Shown here in pieces: positions 10,227 through 23,874 of a stretch of DNA of 50,596 nt. How positions within the stretch are numbered: position 1 is the first letter of the stretch; each line of letters starts with the position of its first letter. This DNA is from Planoprotostelium fungivorum (Eukaryota; Evosea; Variosea; Cavosteliida; Cavosteliaceae), in contig MDYQ01000200.1 in assembly GCA_003024175.1 (NCBI GenBank), positions 1 through 50,596 of the forward strand, in the 5' to 3' direction. Both the position numbers and the translations under genes were made by a program. Under the pieces are notes generated by a model. That model had not been told where the DNA came from and did not search any database. It saw only the letters and a list, made by a program, of their open reading frames with translations.

Positions 10227-13200
10227 TTAGACAGTAGAGGATTCACTCTGTCCATGGCGCTCGGCATCTGCATTCGAATGAGTGTGACCTTTTCATTTTA
10301 CGTCATCACCTCTACACCAGTGTAGACGCTTGGGTCTCCCGCGAACATGGCTTGAACGTGAGCCATACCGGCCTGCAGCGACGTCAGCATCTACACAGTT
10401 GTAGATGGAGGGTTCACCTTGTAGTCTCTGTTGCCGTCGACTGCTCTTCTGATCTTCGAACACAGTGGAGACCAACCGATGATGTGGTAGAATTGCATCA
10501 GCTCCTACATATAGATATCAGTCTCCATTTTCCCGCCAAATTCGGTTTCCCGCCAAAACACTCACCACGTACTGCTTCTGAGAGACGACATTAGACGAAG
10601 TGACCCTCTTGTAGATCATGTGCTGTCGTTGGAAATTGGCAGCTTCTCTCTCTGCGTAGAACTCGCAGATGTACTTGAGATCTTTCTCCATGGCCTTCTT
10701 CTCAGAATCCTTCATGATCTTCTTCGGAGATTTTCCGACGTTCTTCCGGCCGTCGATGTCGATCATGCAGAACAACTACGGTCGTGATGAGAAACTCGCA
10801 GGATGATCGTCATGAAGATGGACAGAGTTCGCTGATGACGAACATGGCGATCGATGATGATGTGATCGATGGCGATCGATGATGATGTGATCGATCGATG
10901 ATGATGTGATCGATCGATGATGATGTGATCGATCGATGATGATGTGATCAACTCGTAATTGACTGATCGTTAAGACCATCACTCACTTTGGTGAGTGTTC
11001 TGAGACCGTGAATGACGATCGGACCCGAATTATTGGGAGCGATGAGTTCTAAGAGGGAGGCCAGCTGCGAAGTGTGGTTCGTGCTCTTCTTCAGATGACT
11101 CAATACACCGTGATGGTAATGGATGAGATTGTAGATGCAACCCCACGCGTGTCGGTTGAACAGTTCATCTTTGTCATCACGACAGAAGGTGATGAGCCTG
11201 GAGCGGGGTCAGACATTTCCGAGAAATCTCATCGCGCGTAAGATGAAATCTCACTTGGGAATGAGGTCGGTGTCTTTCTTCAGTAGGTCCTGTGATTCCG
11301 GTGATTTGATAAACTGTTTCAGAGCATAGATCATGTCTGACCAACACGGTCAACGGATGATCATCTATAGACACTCACTCCTCTTGTCCACGTATAAATT
11401 GGCAATGTTGAGATCTGTCCTCTGTCCTTCTTTGATGAAGTTGACGATCTTTGTGATCTGTTTGGGAACGTCCAAGCCTTCCGGTTTTTTTGACTAAGGA
11501 GAGGGGTGAGAAAAATCTGGGAAAAGTTTCCCGCCCACCTTGACATCTCTGATTCGGGCGGACAGTTGCTGACACCTCGCCTTGGTCACGTGTGCCAACA
11601 CGTCTGTCATCAGAGTACTCCTCTGATTACGCTTCAGAACGTGCGTCTACAACGCTGTACTCACATCGTCCAATCGTGATGAATTGGCAGTGAGATGGTT
11701 GATCATGTCTTCTAAGATCTTGTCCTCATATAAAAAGTTCATTCCATCCTTCTATCTCGGTTCAGATCAAATAAAACCAAATAAAAGAATTGAGTTGATA
11801 TAAAAATCGATTTGAAAATGGATAACATTGATGAAAGTGAAAGCTACCGATGTGAATCGTATGATGATAAAGAGACATTTGATGTACATCCAACCGTGAT
11901 GTGGCATAAAGAGACACTCGATGTGTCACATTACCTTGTTCAGTGTGTCGATGACTAGATCTCTCGTCAGGTTCGCCTGCAGAGATGGTACCCAGATGTT
12001 CCCATCCTTGCGATCCGATTTCAATCCCTGCTCGCGTCATTTTTTTTCCACATCTGAACTCTTCACCTCTACAATGGACTCGGGTGTGTGTTTTGCCAGC
12101 ATCCAAACTCTCCAACTTCCAGAATGAAATTGGTCGAAAATCCTCTTGGTGACAAACTGTACACGTCAGCGGATTCCATCCGTCTACAACGTTGTAGACT
12201 CACTTGCACGTGAGAGAAACGATTTCTAACGGAGCATTTCTTGCAGAAGAGGCAAGAGAAGGAGTTGTAGAAGCCACACTCATCCGATCGCAGATATTCC
12301 GCTAGTGGTGCGTACGAGTCTTTCATGAGCTGGATGACGATGAAGAGAGACCAAGTGGAGAAATGCATGGACGACGTGGTGCAGGCGGACCAGATGACTC
12401 TGCGGATGAAATCGGGAAACTGCTGGAGGAGAGCGATGAGCGGTTGCGTGCAAACCTATGTGTCGTTACGATGAGATTTTCTCTTGTTATCTCACTCGAA
12501 TGGCGTTCTGGATGTTGGGTGGTAGAGATACGTAAGCGTAGGGTCTCTTACTGATGATGGAGAGAATGATACGCAGGTAATAGTAACACAAGATACGCTC
12601 TAAGATGTTTCTGTACTCCTTGCCGTATTTCTAAAAATAGATCACTACGGTGTTCGATGGTGATGTGTCACCTGGGTGAAATAGGTTATCTTGTCGTTGC
12701 AGTAAGGCATGATATCGTAAGAGACATCGTTGAAAAAGTTCATGGCTTGAGCCAGGTTACAGAGGCTGGAAGCATCTGAAGAGGGTCATCCAAACTGCGG
12801 TGGAGAGATGAACGGGGAGATGGACCACTTCACCTTGGGCGATGCTGTCGAGTAACAATTGGGACCGGTGAGATTGCAAGGCAAACGATACCAAGAGAGA
12901 AATCTGGAGGAAATTTCATCGTCTACAATGAGCATTTTCCCACCTTGGCTCGGACTTCCGGAGCTTTGCGTACGTTGTACAAGTGGAGAAACTCGACGAA
13001 ATTTCCCGGGTTGAAGTTGTTGACGATGTACTGATGATAAGTGGCCACTCCATTGCTGGGTACGATTCCCCTTGTCATCATCTCTTCAAATTTATCCAGG
13101 AACATTTTGCTGTGACGAAATCAGATCTACATCAATGTGATGTGATGTGCTGATTTGATGTAATATGGTGTGATGTGATGACATGTGATGTGATGACATG

Positions 13201-15693
13201 TGATGTGATGACATGTGATGTGATGACATGTGATGTGATGACATGTGATGTGATGACATGTGATGTGATGTCATGTGCTGATATTATGATATGGTGTGAT
13301 ATCATATGATTGGTAAACCCTAAATCCATGCCATCACCTCTGTACGAGTTGATCTAAAAAGTCGATATCGACCTCCAACTTTTCTTGTCCATCAAACATC
13401 CCCTCCAACTGCTCTGCCGCTTCACGTATAACCTGCCACACGTTCGACTCCAGTTCCAACTTCTTATCGAAATTTCACCTCCGGTGGCGTCTTTGGATGG
13501 TACCACGCCTCGAATTTGTGATGCGGCATCACTTGCAGCTGAAACATCTAAACTTTTACCCTCTCTCTCGTACCTCACCTGTCTAATTTTCGAATGGATG
13601 CTATCCCTCGTGCTCTTCACTCTCAGTTCTTTCAGTAGATTCGGCTTCTCTACATCGAAATCGTGTTGGTAAGCTTCGACGGGTTTTCCATAGATTTCGG
13701 TGGGTGCATCCATGCAGGACATCAAGGTGCGGCCGTTCAGATCCGTTCGGCCTGATGGGGTTGGCCGTTGTAGAACGATTTTGGGACTCACGCAGGGCCT
13801 TGTGTTGGCGGGAAATTTTGGGACCTTCGCCTTTGTCCTGAGAACGCTTGTACACGCCGTGGATGACGGGTAACAGTTGATGATCGACATTCCTGCGAAT
13901 TTTCAACGAGTTTTCACCGACTTTCCACCCACTCGATCGTGTACCTCGACACGTTACCCATGCTGGACACCCTAGGTAACCCCGCATTCACCCTCCTATT
14001 CCATTAGCCATCTACAACGAGACGATAAAATATCACTTGGTGAGCCTCTCAAAGGCGGGCATGATGGGAACGGCAGTCTTGAGCATCGGTGGAGTAGCAG
14101 ACATTCTTCTCGTACTTCTCGTCGAAATTTCACCGATCACACTGCGACCTCCCGGAATTTTTCTGGGAACGATGGGCTCCTGGGAACGTCAGGGAGACGT
14201 CACATCAGAGTTACGCACCGGTACGTACGAACGAATGAGGAGTGGATTGTGATTTCCTCTGACGACGACTTCTTCTTCACTCTCGGAAGTAGAGGACGCC
14301 GAATCTGTATCGATCGTCTGACAAAGTATCACGACCTCACTCGAAACATCTTCCATCGATTCACCTCGGTGTACTGTGTGATAGGAATGAGTTCTTTCAG
14401 CTGTGATGCGTGGGGAGGCACGACGGAAACTTCGCAGCAGATTCTCGCCCAATTCTGCATGGCGTACTCGTATTCTGAACGAGTGAGAAAATGCGTGATA
14501 AAAGTGGAATACCTTCGAAGGTGTTGTAGATGGATGGATCGGGCTCGGTTGGGAGGAGAGAAGAGTCCCAGGGAGGATGGGCCAAGTGGATCGTATTCAG
14601 TTCTTGTTCGTTGCTGTGGTGCGTGAGAATCGTGACGTGTCATTATTTTGATGAAGTCCACGTGTGATGTCTGTCACGATGTGATGGTGTGATATGATGT
14701 GATGAGATGTGATGTGATGTGATTTGATGTGAAGTTATGTGATGTGATGTGATTTGATGTGATTTGATGTGATTTGATGTGATTTGATGTGATGTCATGT
14801 GATGATGGAATGGTGCGATCAGCTGATCATCATGATCAGATCGTGAATGAATCACTCACTTTGCATTCTTGTCCAATAATTTCGACAAATTCTCCACCTA
14901 CTCCGATTTCAATCCCATTCACAAACGTACATTACGCACCGATATCTCGTCCTGAACGACACGGTTCTTCACTAGCTCCGTGGCCTGTTCGATCAATTTG
15001 GGATCAGGTCCCAAGTTCTTCTTCTTTGTCGATGCACCCAGACTTCTGCTGACGTTGTTGGTCGGGACAGAATTGGATTCGTTCTTCGGTTTGTCCTAAC
15101 GACATGTTTAGAAATGAATCATCAATGATAATGATGGACGATGGAATGACATCTCACCGTGATACGAGGACGGAAGTAATGTCTAGATGAGGCGCGAGGT
15201 AATTTGACTCGCTCCGAATTGAGTGTTTCTTCGGTTTGTGCACACCATTCTAGAAGGGCTCTCTCGTAATCAGTAAACTTTTCGAAACTCTCTGGGGAGG
15301 GAACGAAGAGAGCCGATCTCAAGTCTAAACCGTGCTCGGCGAACAAGAGATCTAATGATTCGTTGACCGATTCCGTCTTCTGAAGGATGAATGAGATCGG
15401 ATGTTGTGAAGGGGAGGTACGATACCTCTTTGACATCCGTAGGTAGAAAAGCTTGAGCTTCGGGGACATGGCAATAATACTGATCGTAGATGTAACCATC
15501 TGGTGAGATATGAGTTACTTTCGTCTTCGACAATGTCGGAGGAGAAAGCGGAGCCGGAATGTTGGGTGCTTCATACTGTCTTCCCTCTGATAACATCATC
15601 AGAGGAGCTAGTTCCGCATGATGTGAACTCACGAAGGGCTCTACAGAGTCTCGCCTTCTCATCGAAGGTTCGAGTCCGAGTCTTATGCGGCAT
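10227..15693 (-). CDS. Large uncharacterised helical protein
   Basis: I do not recognise the family. A chain of more than fifteen exons joins in phase from MPHKTRTRTFDEKARLCRAL at 15693 to a stop at 10227. The first third is basic and low in structure, with an acidic serine run (DSASSTSESEEEVVV). The remainder is rich in predicted helices, such as EQLEGMFDGQEKLEVDIDF, MFLDKFEEMMTRG, HAWGCIYNLIHYHHGVLSHL and DLKYICEFYAEREAANF, suggesting an alpha-solenoid (armadillo-like) scaffold. A cysteine cluster FSCLFCKKC lies near 12230. Introns hold the largest minisatellites in the window (10848-10949, 13171-13275, 14681-14806) and several TCTACA palindromes. An upstream ATG at 15818 in another frame is less likely. 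It could be two genes, but no internal stop plus promoter gap was seen. Confidence 0.5.
10312..10327. repeat. Palindrome spanning an exon-intron junction
   Basis: TCTACACCAGTGTAGA, two perfect 7-base arms around CA. On the minus strand the 5' splice site of the host gene (ACTG then GTGTAGAG) falls in the middle, so the hairpin would bury the donor site. Confidence 0.7.
10388..10407. repeat. Intronic palindrome, TCTACA family
   Basis: CATCTACACAGTTGTAGATG: perfect 8-base arms around CAGT, inside a 45-base intron of the large uncharacterised gene, nine bases from its 5' splice site. Confidence 0.8.
10848..10949. repeat. 19-bp minisatellite in an intron
   Basis: About five units of CGATGATGATGTGATCGAT in an intron of the large uncharacterised gene. 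Each unit is flanked by ATCGAT palindromes, so the array can fold into repeated short hairpins. Confidence 0.85.
12182..12199. repeat. Perfect 18-bp intronic palindrome, TCTACA family
   Basis: GTCTACAACGTTGTAGAC is its own reverse complement. It begins four bases into an intron of the large uncharacterised gene (minus strand GTGAG then TCTACAACG). Confidence 0.85.
13171..13275. repeat. 15-bp minisatellite in an intron
   Basis: Seven units of TGATGTGATGACATG (the last with GTCATG) inside a roughly 228-base intron, the longest in its gene. Open frames through it (MSSHH repeats) are a by-product. Confidence 0.9.
14681..14806. repeat. 10-bp minisatellite in an intron
   Basis: About twelve units in the register GATGTGATGT / GATTTGATGT, in an intron of the same gene. 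The GATTTGATGT variant occurs at least five times, the last four of them consecutive, indicating local expansion. Confidence 0.85.
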
Positions 15694-15843
15694 CCTTTCA
15701 AAACCAGGTGGAAATGTCTACCCGACACCTCCAAGATGAATTTATTCCATTTTATTCTCCTTCGAAGGAATTCATCTTGTGGTGGATAGGGGAGAAGATG
15801 AAGTGCTGCTGCTAGCATTGGACTGATGCAACTCGATCGTCAT

Positions 15844-17019
15844 TTATTGCGAACCTCCCAAACTGAGCACACAACCAGCTGCAAAAGCCTCTGCACTCCA
15901 AAAGTTTTCACCGAGATAAGCACCGTGATCTACTATATTGATACCCCATTGCCCCTCATTACAGTTCTCATCTGGACACCATCACCGACACGATCGTTCG
16001 TTTCCACCTTCATCGAGATGAGAATCACCTTCCGTCGCACATCTTTGATAGTCGGTGCTGTTTCTGAACCAGAACTCTCTGTCTACGTGTTGTACGTCGC
16101 CGAACAACTTGGGGGGTAGCCGTGGAATGGGGTCTAGATCGTGGGTGATTCTGAAGCTCTCGTCTAAATATTTGTCGTTCATGTAAGAGGCGAAGGCAGC
16201 GTTTCCAACCCTATCTTTTCGTCACGTCCAATGTCAGCGCGATCGTAATCATAAAGGTGAATGACTCACCTTGGAGAACCGAAGGTCCACAATTGAACGG
16301 GGTTCTTGACTTGAGCTGTTGAAGGTGAGATGATGTCGACAATGAAGGTGTGTCACCAGAGATGGCAAGATCGGCGGCGCCCAGAGTTGCGATGGCTCCT
16401 CCTAAAGAATGCCCCGTCACGATGAAATCACTTCCTGGGTATTTTCTCGACAGTTCGATTCCTGCAGCCACCACTTGGTCTCTGACGGCTGCGAGGCTCA
16501 GACGTTGCACGTACGTCATGCTTTTCGTCACCTTCGTATGACTCTAGAAAGCCTCGGTGGACGAGTGCTCCAGCGATGGCATCGTGAAAAGGTGCTGTTG
16601 GAAAGAAGTTGAGATCTGTGATGAGATCTTTCAACTGTCCAATGCGAGTTCCTCTGAAAGCAAAAACGACTGGCGATCAGTGTGAGATGATGATGCTGAC
16701 GTCTACGGCTCACTCTGATTTTGTTTCGTAACACCTGCATAACCGTAGACAGATTCCTCTAATCCTTTGAATGAGTGGGTCAATCTGAAATCATCTGACT
16801 TCTTGCACCAATAGCAGTTCCTACTCGACATCATCACCGTGGCTTGATATCATACACTCACCAAGTCTTCACGTTTACACAGTAGGTGGAGTAGGCGAGC
16901 ACCAATAGAGGTCGCGCCCTATCGATGGAGAAATGTTCGTTGTCGTCCGCTCTCTTCTCACGGACAACTTGAGCAGTGACGATCGCGGCGACGATGTAGA
17001 AGATGATCGGAAGCTTCAT
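15844..17019 (-). CDS. Secreted class 3 lipase
   Basis: Alpha/beta-hydrolase of the fungal-type triacylglycerol lipase family (Lipase_3). The start at 17019 gives a clear signal peptide (MKLPIIFYIVAAIVTAQVV). The mature enzyme begins with the family's Tyr/Cys-rich segment (YSTYC...TWNCYWCKKSDDF), then GYAGVT, IVFAFRGTR, DLNFFPTAPF, the nucleophile elbow IVTGHSLGGAIA with catalytic Ser, LWTFGSPRVGN, the catalytic-Asp region ITHDLDPIPRLPP, and a C-terminal IVDHGAYLGEN bearing the likely catalytic His. Six short introns were placed and all join in phase. Likely secreted or lysosomal, perhaps for digesting prey lipid. Head-to-head with the GT32 gene across a 458-base gap. Confidence 0.9.
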
Positions 17020-17477
17020 GCTGTCGTAGTGCGGGTGTCGATAAGAGATGATTTGCCAATTTGCTGAGAAACTTCGAAGCAGGGTTCTGAAAATCGGATT
17101 TGCTTGCCGCCAAGAGCAGGACACAGGTCGTGGAGCGTCAAACATCAATTTCGTCGACGAAGTATGTTAGTTTGGCAATGATCGACATCGGTGTAGGTGA
17201 TCGAGATCAGAGACTTCTTTTCCTGTTTTGATCGCGAGTGACGGACCCAGTTTTGCGAGACGGGACGTGCAGCCGCCTCCTGTCATCATCGCAGGATAGT
17301 ATACTATTTGCGTGTCGCTGATCACGTGCACGTCCCTGGCGCTCGAACGATATCGGGGGTGCACAGAGTGTTGTTCCTTTCATAGAAGTACGATCAATCA
17401 TCCACCATTGGCCCCAATGTTTTCGAGGAATAATCTGGGTTCGCGAATAAATCCCACCCGCTGCATTCCCCGACGAG
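17020..17477. promoter_or_regulatory. Divergent upstream region between lipase and GT32 genes
   Basis: 458 bases with no convincing coding content. Short overlapping frames exist on both strands but match nothing and have no splice-consistent extension. The region must contain the promoters of both flanking genes. I see no obvious TATA box, repeat or hairpin. Confidence 0.4.
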
Positions 17478-18747
17478 ATGATCAGCCGAGAGCAGAGGCC
17501 ACTGATACTGGGGACTGCCATCATATTGATCACCATCTTCATCAGCTACCGGTATTACGATAGACTCGACAGAGGAGGATACTATCCGATAGATGATGAA
17601 GCCGACGAAGAAAGGAGACAGCAACTGGACAGAATCGATCGACGAACACAGCAGACACAAGCGCTGTTGCTCAACAGAGACGAATGCATCGGAGTTGTCA
17701 AAAATGAGACCGAGTTCTTAGCCGTAGACCTCTTAGACGAAGCCAAGACAGGCATTCCTCACATCATCCATCAGAGCTGGAAGACGAGAGAGCTGCCATT
17801 CAAGTTTGAGAAATGGAGTGCATCGTGGCGATTGAACAATATGAATTGGCGATGGGTTCTGTGGACGAACGAAGACAACATGGCACTCTGTCAGCGGCAT
17901 TTTCCTTGGTTCTTGAAGAAGTACACATCTATGAAAGGGGAGATTTATCGAGCTGATTTAGCCAGAAACATGTACCTCTACATTTATGGAGGGTGAGCAC
18001 TTCCTCCATTCATCCATCCACCATCTGATTTCCATGAAGTATGTATGCCGATCTCGATCAAGAGTCTCTGCGGCCCATTCAACCCATCTTCTCCAAGGCA
18101 AAAACAGACATCAGCCGTTACTTCGATCGGACATCGGGAGACGTGGCTACGGCCAAGAGCGTGGCTTACGTGGGCACCATGGGCGAGGGCGGTATCCACA
18201 GCATTCCCAATGCATGGATGGCATCATCTCCAGAACATCCCATTTGGCTGTTCCCTCTCATCGAAGCCAATAACCGAAGAAGTTCTGCCGCCCCAGAAGA
18301 GGTGATTGGACATCACATGATCCATCCTGACGTCACGTCCTCCAGATATCCGGCCCCATCGCCCTTCTGAGGTCCTACGAACGATACGAAGAGCTCATGA
18401 AGAAAGAGAACGGGGAAGATCTCGTGTGGCAGTACCTTCAAGATGAGCTGGGAGAAGATCTGAAAGGCATGAGAAGGGTTCGTCATGCCAGTGGAGTCTT
18501 TCGCTCGCAGTACATTTATCCCCACGCCTGGACAAATTCAGTGCCGACGTGTTCCGTTGGAAATGCCAACTTCAACACAAAGTCGTGTCATGCCGATCTG
18601 AAAGTGGAAGAGGTGATGGGATGACATGAGGTGATGTCTAACGTGTTGCAGAGGGAATCTTATGCGGTGACGTATTGGAGTCATTCGTGGTCGTATGATG
18701 GTGGTCATCGTGATGACAGAGTCGATTTCTTGAAGAATAAGAATTGA
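17478..18747 (+). CDS. GT32 family glycosyltransferase (Och1-like)
   Basis: Predicted type II Golgi enzyme that transfers a hexose from a nucleotide sugar. An N-terminal anchor (LILGTAIILITIFISY) and coiled stem rich in Glu/Arg/Gln lead into IPHIIHQSWKTRELP, WRLNNMNWRWVLWTNEDN, GEIYRADLARNMYLYIYGG and, across the first intron, MYADLDQES, the DxD metal/donor-binding motif of GT32 enzymes. Further on are GGIHSIPNAWMASSPEHP and a C-terminal WSHSWSYDG. Three introns, about 17993-18039, 18301-18346 and 18613-18652, join in phase. Related enzymes include yeast Och1 and Dictyostelium or plant capsular-type transferases; linkage cannot be told from sequence. Confidence 0.85.
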
Positions 18748-18830
18748 GGCGTTGGGACGTAAAGAAATTTTGGTAAGCGAAGGAGGCAAAGGAAAGAGTT
18801 CGTGGCATAAAGGAAGATACCGCATCACGA

Positions 18831-18855
18831 TCATCATCATCATCATCATCATCAT
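18831..18855. repeat. (TCA)n microsatellite between convergent genes
   Basis: About eight perfect TCA units in the 145-base gap between the stop codons of the GT32 gene (+) and the kinase gene (-). Non-coding in both models. Confidence 0.9.
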
Positions 18856-18892
18856 GTCCATCTGTTTGTATGACGTCGATCCTTCATCGTAT

Positions 18893-20196
<1,304 letters not shown>

Positions 20197-20400
20197 CGTA
20201 CTCCCAAAATAAACCAATAAAGCCAGCTCGCGTACGAACAGAATCTGAAACCTGCGAATGGAAAAACCACTGCTCCGGAGCATTCGGGCGCTGAATACCG
20301 CCAGCGCGGGACAGTAATCCAAACTTCTCGGTTGAGAAACACAAGGGAGAACTTCTGAGGAAACTTGCGTGGCTGTTGTCTAAAGACATCAGCAGCTGCC

Positions 20401-23400
20401 ATGAAGTTCGGGCAGTTTCTGGCGGCCAACACCGTTCCAGAATGGAGGGGAAAGTATCTCAATTACAAAGGTCTGAAGAAGAAGATCAAAGCGACGAGGA
20501 GAGAGGTGCTGGATAGAGTGACTGGGATGATGGAAGATAATCACTCTGGTGGTCAGTGGGTGACAGGCGAATTCGGTCGGCTGACACCATAATCCAGACG
20601 GAGACATTCCAATGCAATCGATTCGTCTGTCAGAACAGGCGGCAGAGGTGGAGTTCTATCAAGAGATCGAGAAGAGCCTTCTGATGGTCAACGAATTTTA
20701 CAATCTGAAAGAACAAGAGATGACAAAGATCTTCTACGGTCTCGTCATTCAAGCTATCCGTCTGGTAAGCTCTTATCTCCTCCAAACGTAAACCAAACTG
20801 ATCATCATACAGCACCTGATCGAAGAATATGTGCCAGAAAAGAAGAGAATCAGGACGAGATTAGAGAGGGAGCTAACGAGACTGAAGGCACCCGTTCGCA
20901 TTTCGTATGATACGCAGGAGAAGGATGATAATCTCCCTCACGTGGTCGATCTGTACCCCGTCAAGGCATTAAGACAATCCCAATTCGAAGTTCCGAACGA
21001 TGCAGGAGCTCCACCTCAACCGCTTGCAGTCAGAAGGACAAAAGGTTTCGCTCGTTTGGTCAGTTCGGGAGAACGTGAGACTTCGGAGAATTCTCCATCT
21101 ACAACCGACCAACCTTTCTGCAGAGATACTGGCCGATATGATGTCTTTTCGATTCAAAGAGAAGAACAACGATATTCATGTCAATCGCGAGCACCATGAT
21201 GAAGAAGACATCGATGAGAGACCACCCAGAAACGCATCTGACACGTACAAGATCAAAGGTGAATCGACCGTCTACAACGTTATAGATTGACGGACGTCAG
21301 GGAGGTCAGCTAAAGTGGGGTCGGATAGTTCATCACCTACGGAGGGAGAAGAAGAGGAAGAGAGGGACATGAGAGAAGAAGCCATCAACGAGAAGAACAT
21401 GGACGCTCTATCGAACGCCATTCAGATTGACGAGAGTCGAATCCAGCAGAGGGTGAGTCTCGATCATCATGACATCCATCACGTCGTACATCGTCCTGAT
21501 CGTGATGTGATCATCGGACACGATGATGATCACCTTGATGATCTCGATGATGTTCATGCTGGTGTGATGATATCATCTCACCTCCTACAGGTATCAGGCA
21601 GCCCGAGGAAACTCAAACACGCATTTCGTGAATACTATCGTGGTCTCATCCTCTTAAAGAGCTACTGTGCCGTCAACAACCAAGCCCTTCGCAAGATCAT
21701 GAAGAAACACAGGAAGAACGTGGGAACCTCAGGGAAGAGCGAAGACCCGGAGAAATTTGCAAAGTCACTCGATTTCCCCGATCATTCAAAGTTGATGGGG
21801 CTCATATCGGAAACTGAGGTGAAATTTCATCGAAATTCCGAGGAATTCTAATGAAAATTTCATCAGACATTGTACTCGGTCGTCTTCACGGAAGGTCACC
21901 GTCGCATGGCCATGAGAAAACTCCGGTGAATTTTCGTGGAGATATCTCTTCTGACGTCAAGACAGGATAGAGAACCCGGATGACACAGCCGCAAAGATGA
22001 GGACGAGTTTCACTCTGGGCGTCACGTTGGGTCTCACGCTCGTTCTCATCGCTCTCATGTTCTATCTTGGCTTTACAAACCCGGGTAAACACAATTATCC
22101 GCGATTCGATCAAGTGATTGTGACGTATCGGTGAGAGGGAAGATGAGAAGAAAGTTGATGGATGTGCAGGGCATTTGGGATGGTCATTTTATTGTTGTGG
22201 TGAGTCATTTATTTGATTTTAATCTTTCATGGGCTCACTCCATGCAGGGGATGGTGAGACGATCATCTACAACGAGTCAGAGTGGATCACATAGAAGACG
22301 ATCGTATTTATGCAGATGTCTCATATGATATCAGGGGAATCGATATGTACATCTGGACGAAATTTCGTGTGAATTACCCATTCATCTTCGAATTTCCATC
22401 GAAAGACCACGTCTCCTTCCTGCACGTTTTCCAGGTATTTTATTCTATTTTATTCTTTCTCCCTCTCACCTCCACAGGTAGCCGCAGTAGCCACACTCTT
22501 TTGGACGTTCAATCTATTCCTATACATCTTAGGTACACATCCATCTCTTCATCGTTTCTTACCGTGAAGAGACGTCTATGTATCACAAAGACATGTGACT
22601 GAAACGGAACAGCTGCAACGAGAGCTCCCGGCCTGTTATGGTTGAGTGACATACCTTGGCAGACTTTTCCTCTCACTTTGGCCGGCGTTCTCATCTTATT
22701 CTTCTTCATCTTCCAGACACGTTCGAATTTCTGGCTGATGAGAACTCTGTGAGTGGTCGTCTACAACGTTGTATATTGATGGAAATCATAGGGGTAGACT
22801 CTTCAGCGCACCTTTCATCCCCGTAGTTTTTCGTGATTTTTTCATGGGTGATCAGCTGATGTCGACTGTCATCGTCCTGCAGGATTTAGAGTTTAGCATC
22901 TGTTTCTTCAGTTACGACGCCTGGGCCGGAACGAGTGATTGCATCTACACCGTTGTAGATTGACGATTCTCCAGATTATTGTACGGCCTCGAACACGTAT
23001 TCGAAACCCATCATCGTCATCGTTCCAGCCATACTTCGATTCTTACAGTGCCTGAGAAGGTACAGAGACACGAAAGATTTCAATCAAGTGGTGAGTGCAG
23101 ATCTGATCCACACGATGTCATCTCATCCCTCTACGCGTGATCTTAATCCATTACTTAATCCATTACTTTATCCATTACTTTATCCATTCCATCTCAAATC
23201 ATTGAACTCTCGCAGCTGAACGCGGGAAAATATGCGACGACATTTCTCGTGGCCACCTTCTCCACTCTGAAGGGTAACCTCACCAGCCCCGTATTCCTCG
23301 TCTTCTGGGTCATCTGTTACGTCATATCCACCGCTTACACTTACACGTGGGACGTCAAGAAGGATTGGTCTCTCGAGATGAAGCGAGAGAAGTGGCCTCG

Positions 23401-23754
23401 ATCGACGACCACTCTCTATCCAAAGTGGTTCTACGCTCACGCTGCCATCTCAAATTTCTTCCTCCGTCTCGCGTGGACGTTGACGACTTCACCGAGGACG
23501 TTTGAAGTGAGTGAGAGACACCGACTTCATCTCATCTTCTTTAGAATTTCGATCAGAACTTGTTCGCCGCCATTCTGGCCTCTCTGGAGATCGTGCGTCG
23601 CACGCAGTGGAATCTCATTCGAGTGGAGAACGAGCAGTTGAACAACATCGGGAAGTTCAGAGCCACCGACGTGCACGTGCCGCTGCCTGACTCTGTCGTT
23701 TCGAATTTCTCGGCCGCAGTACCGAAATCGGGAGAAGATAAGAAGGAAGAATGA
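20401..23754 (+). CDS. XPR1-like: SPX-EXS phosphate exporter (XPR1/SYG1/PHO1 family)
   Basis: Membrane protein that exports inorganic phosphate and senses inositol pyrophosphates. The N-terminal SPX domain opens [19 protein letters not shown] and [16 protein letters not shown], whose lysines form the InsP-binding surface, with IYEYNVPE-like parts split by introns, and closes around [28 protein letters not shown]. Hydrophobic segments follow (for example [15 protein letters not shown]), then the EXS domain: [79 protein letters not shown] and [18 protein letters not shown] near the C-terminus. More than ten introns; three contain the TCTACAACGTTGTAGA-type palindrome. Family and function are firm. 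Confidence 0.93.
21271..21286. repeat. Intronic palindrome, TCTACA family
   Basis: TCTACAACGTTATAGA, one mismatch from the perfect palindrome, in an exporter intron that begins GTGAATCGACCG and continues TTGACG after the palindrome. Confidence 0.75.
22760..22775. repeat. Intronic palindrome, TCTACA family
   Basis: TCTACAACGTTGTATA in an exporter intron beginning GTGAGTGGTCG; followed by TTGATGG. Same layout as 21271 and 22943. Confidence 0.75.
22943..22960. repeat. Intronic palindrome, TCTACA family
   Basis: ATCTACACCGTTGTAGAT in a 40-base exporter intron that begins GTGATTGC and continues TGACGATTCTCCAG. The palindrome takes up nearly half of the intron. Confidence 0.8.
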
Positions 23755-23774
23755 AAAAAGGGTCAAGTGTGTGT

Positions 23775-23819
23775 ACACGAAGAAGCATGACACGAAGAAG
23801 CATGACACGAAGAAGCATT
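23775..23819. repeat. 15-bp tandem repeat, three copies
   Basis: Three head-to-tail copies of ACACGAAGAAGCATG (the last ending in T) directly after the exporter stop codon, in the 120-base gap to the stop codon of the next, convergent gene. Probably part of one or both 3' untranslated regions. Confidence 0.9.
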
Positions 23820-23874
23820 ACGAACGGAACGTTTTATACCGCTCGCTCTAAGATGAACTCGAGTGAATGTACAA

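Noticed and set aside
13092-13329. Open frames with repeated HHMSS or HVITS units
   Set aside because: They are translations of the intronic 15-bp minisatellite; the flanking exons splice past it in phase.
10227-15693. Inositol trisphosphate or ryanodine receptor
   Set aside because: Some helical blocks suggested RIH domains, but no membrane helices, MIR domain or pore motif were found.
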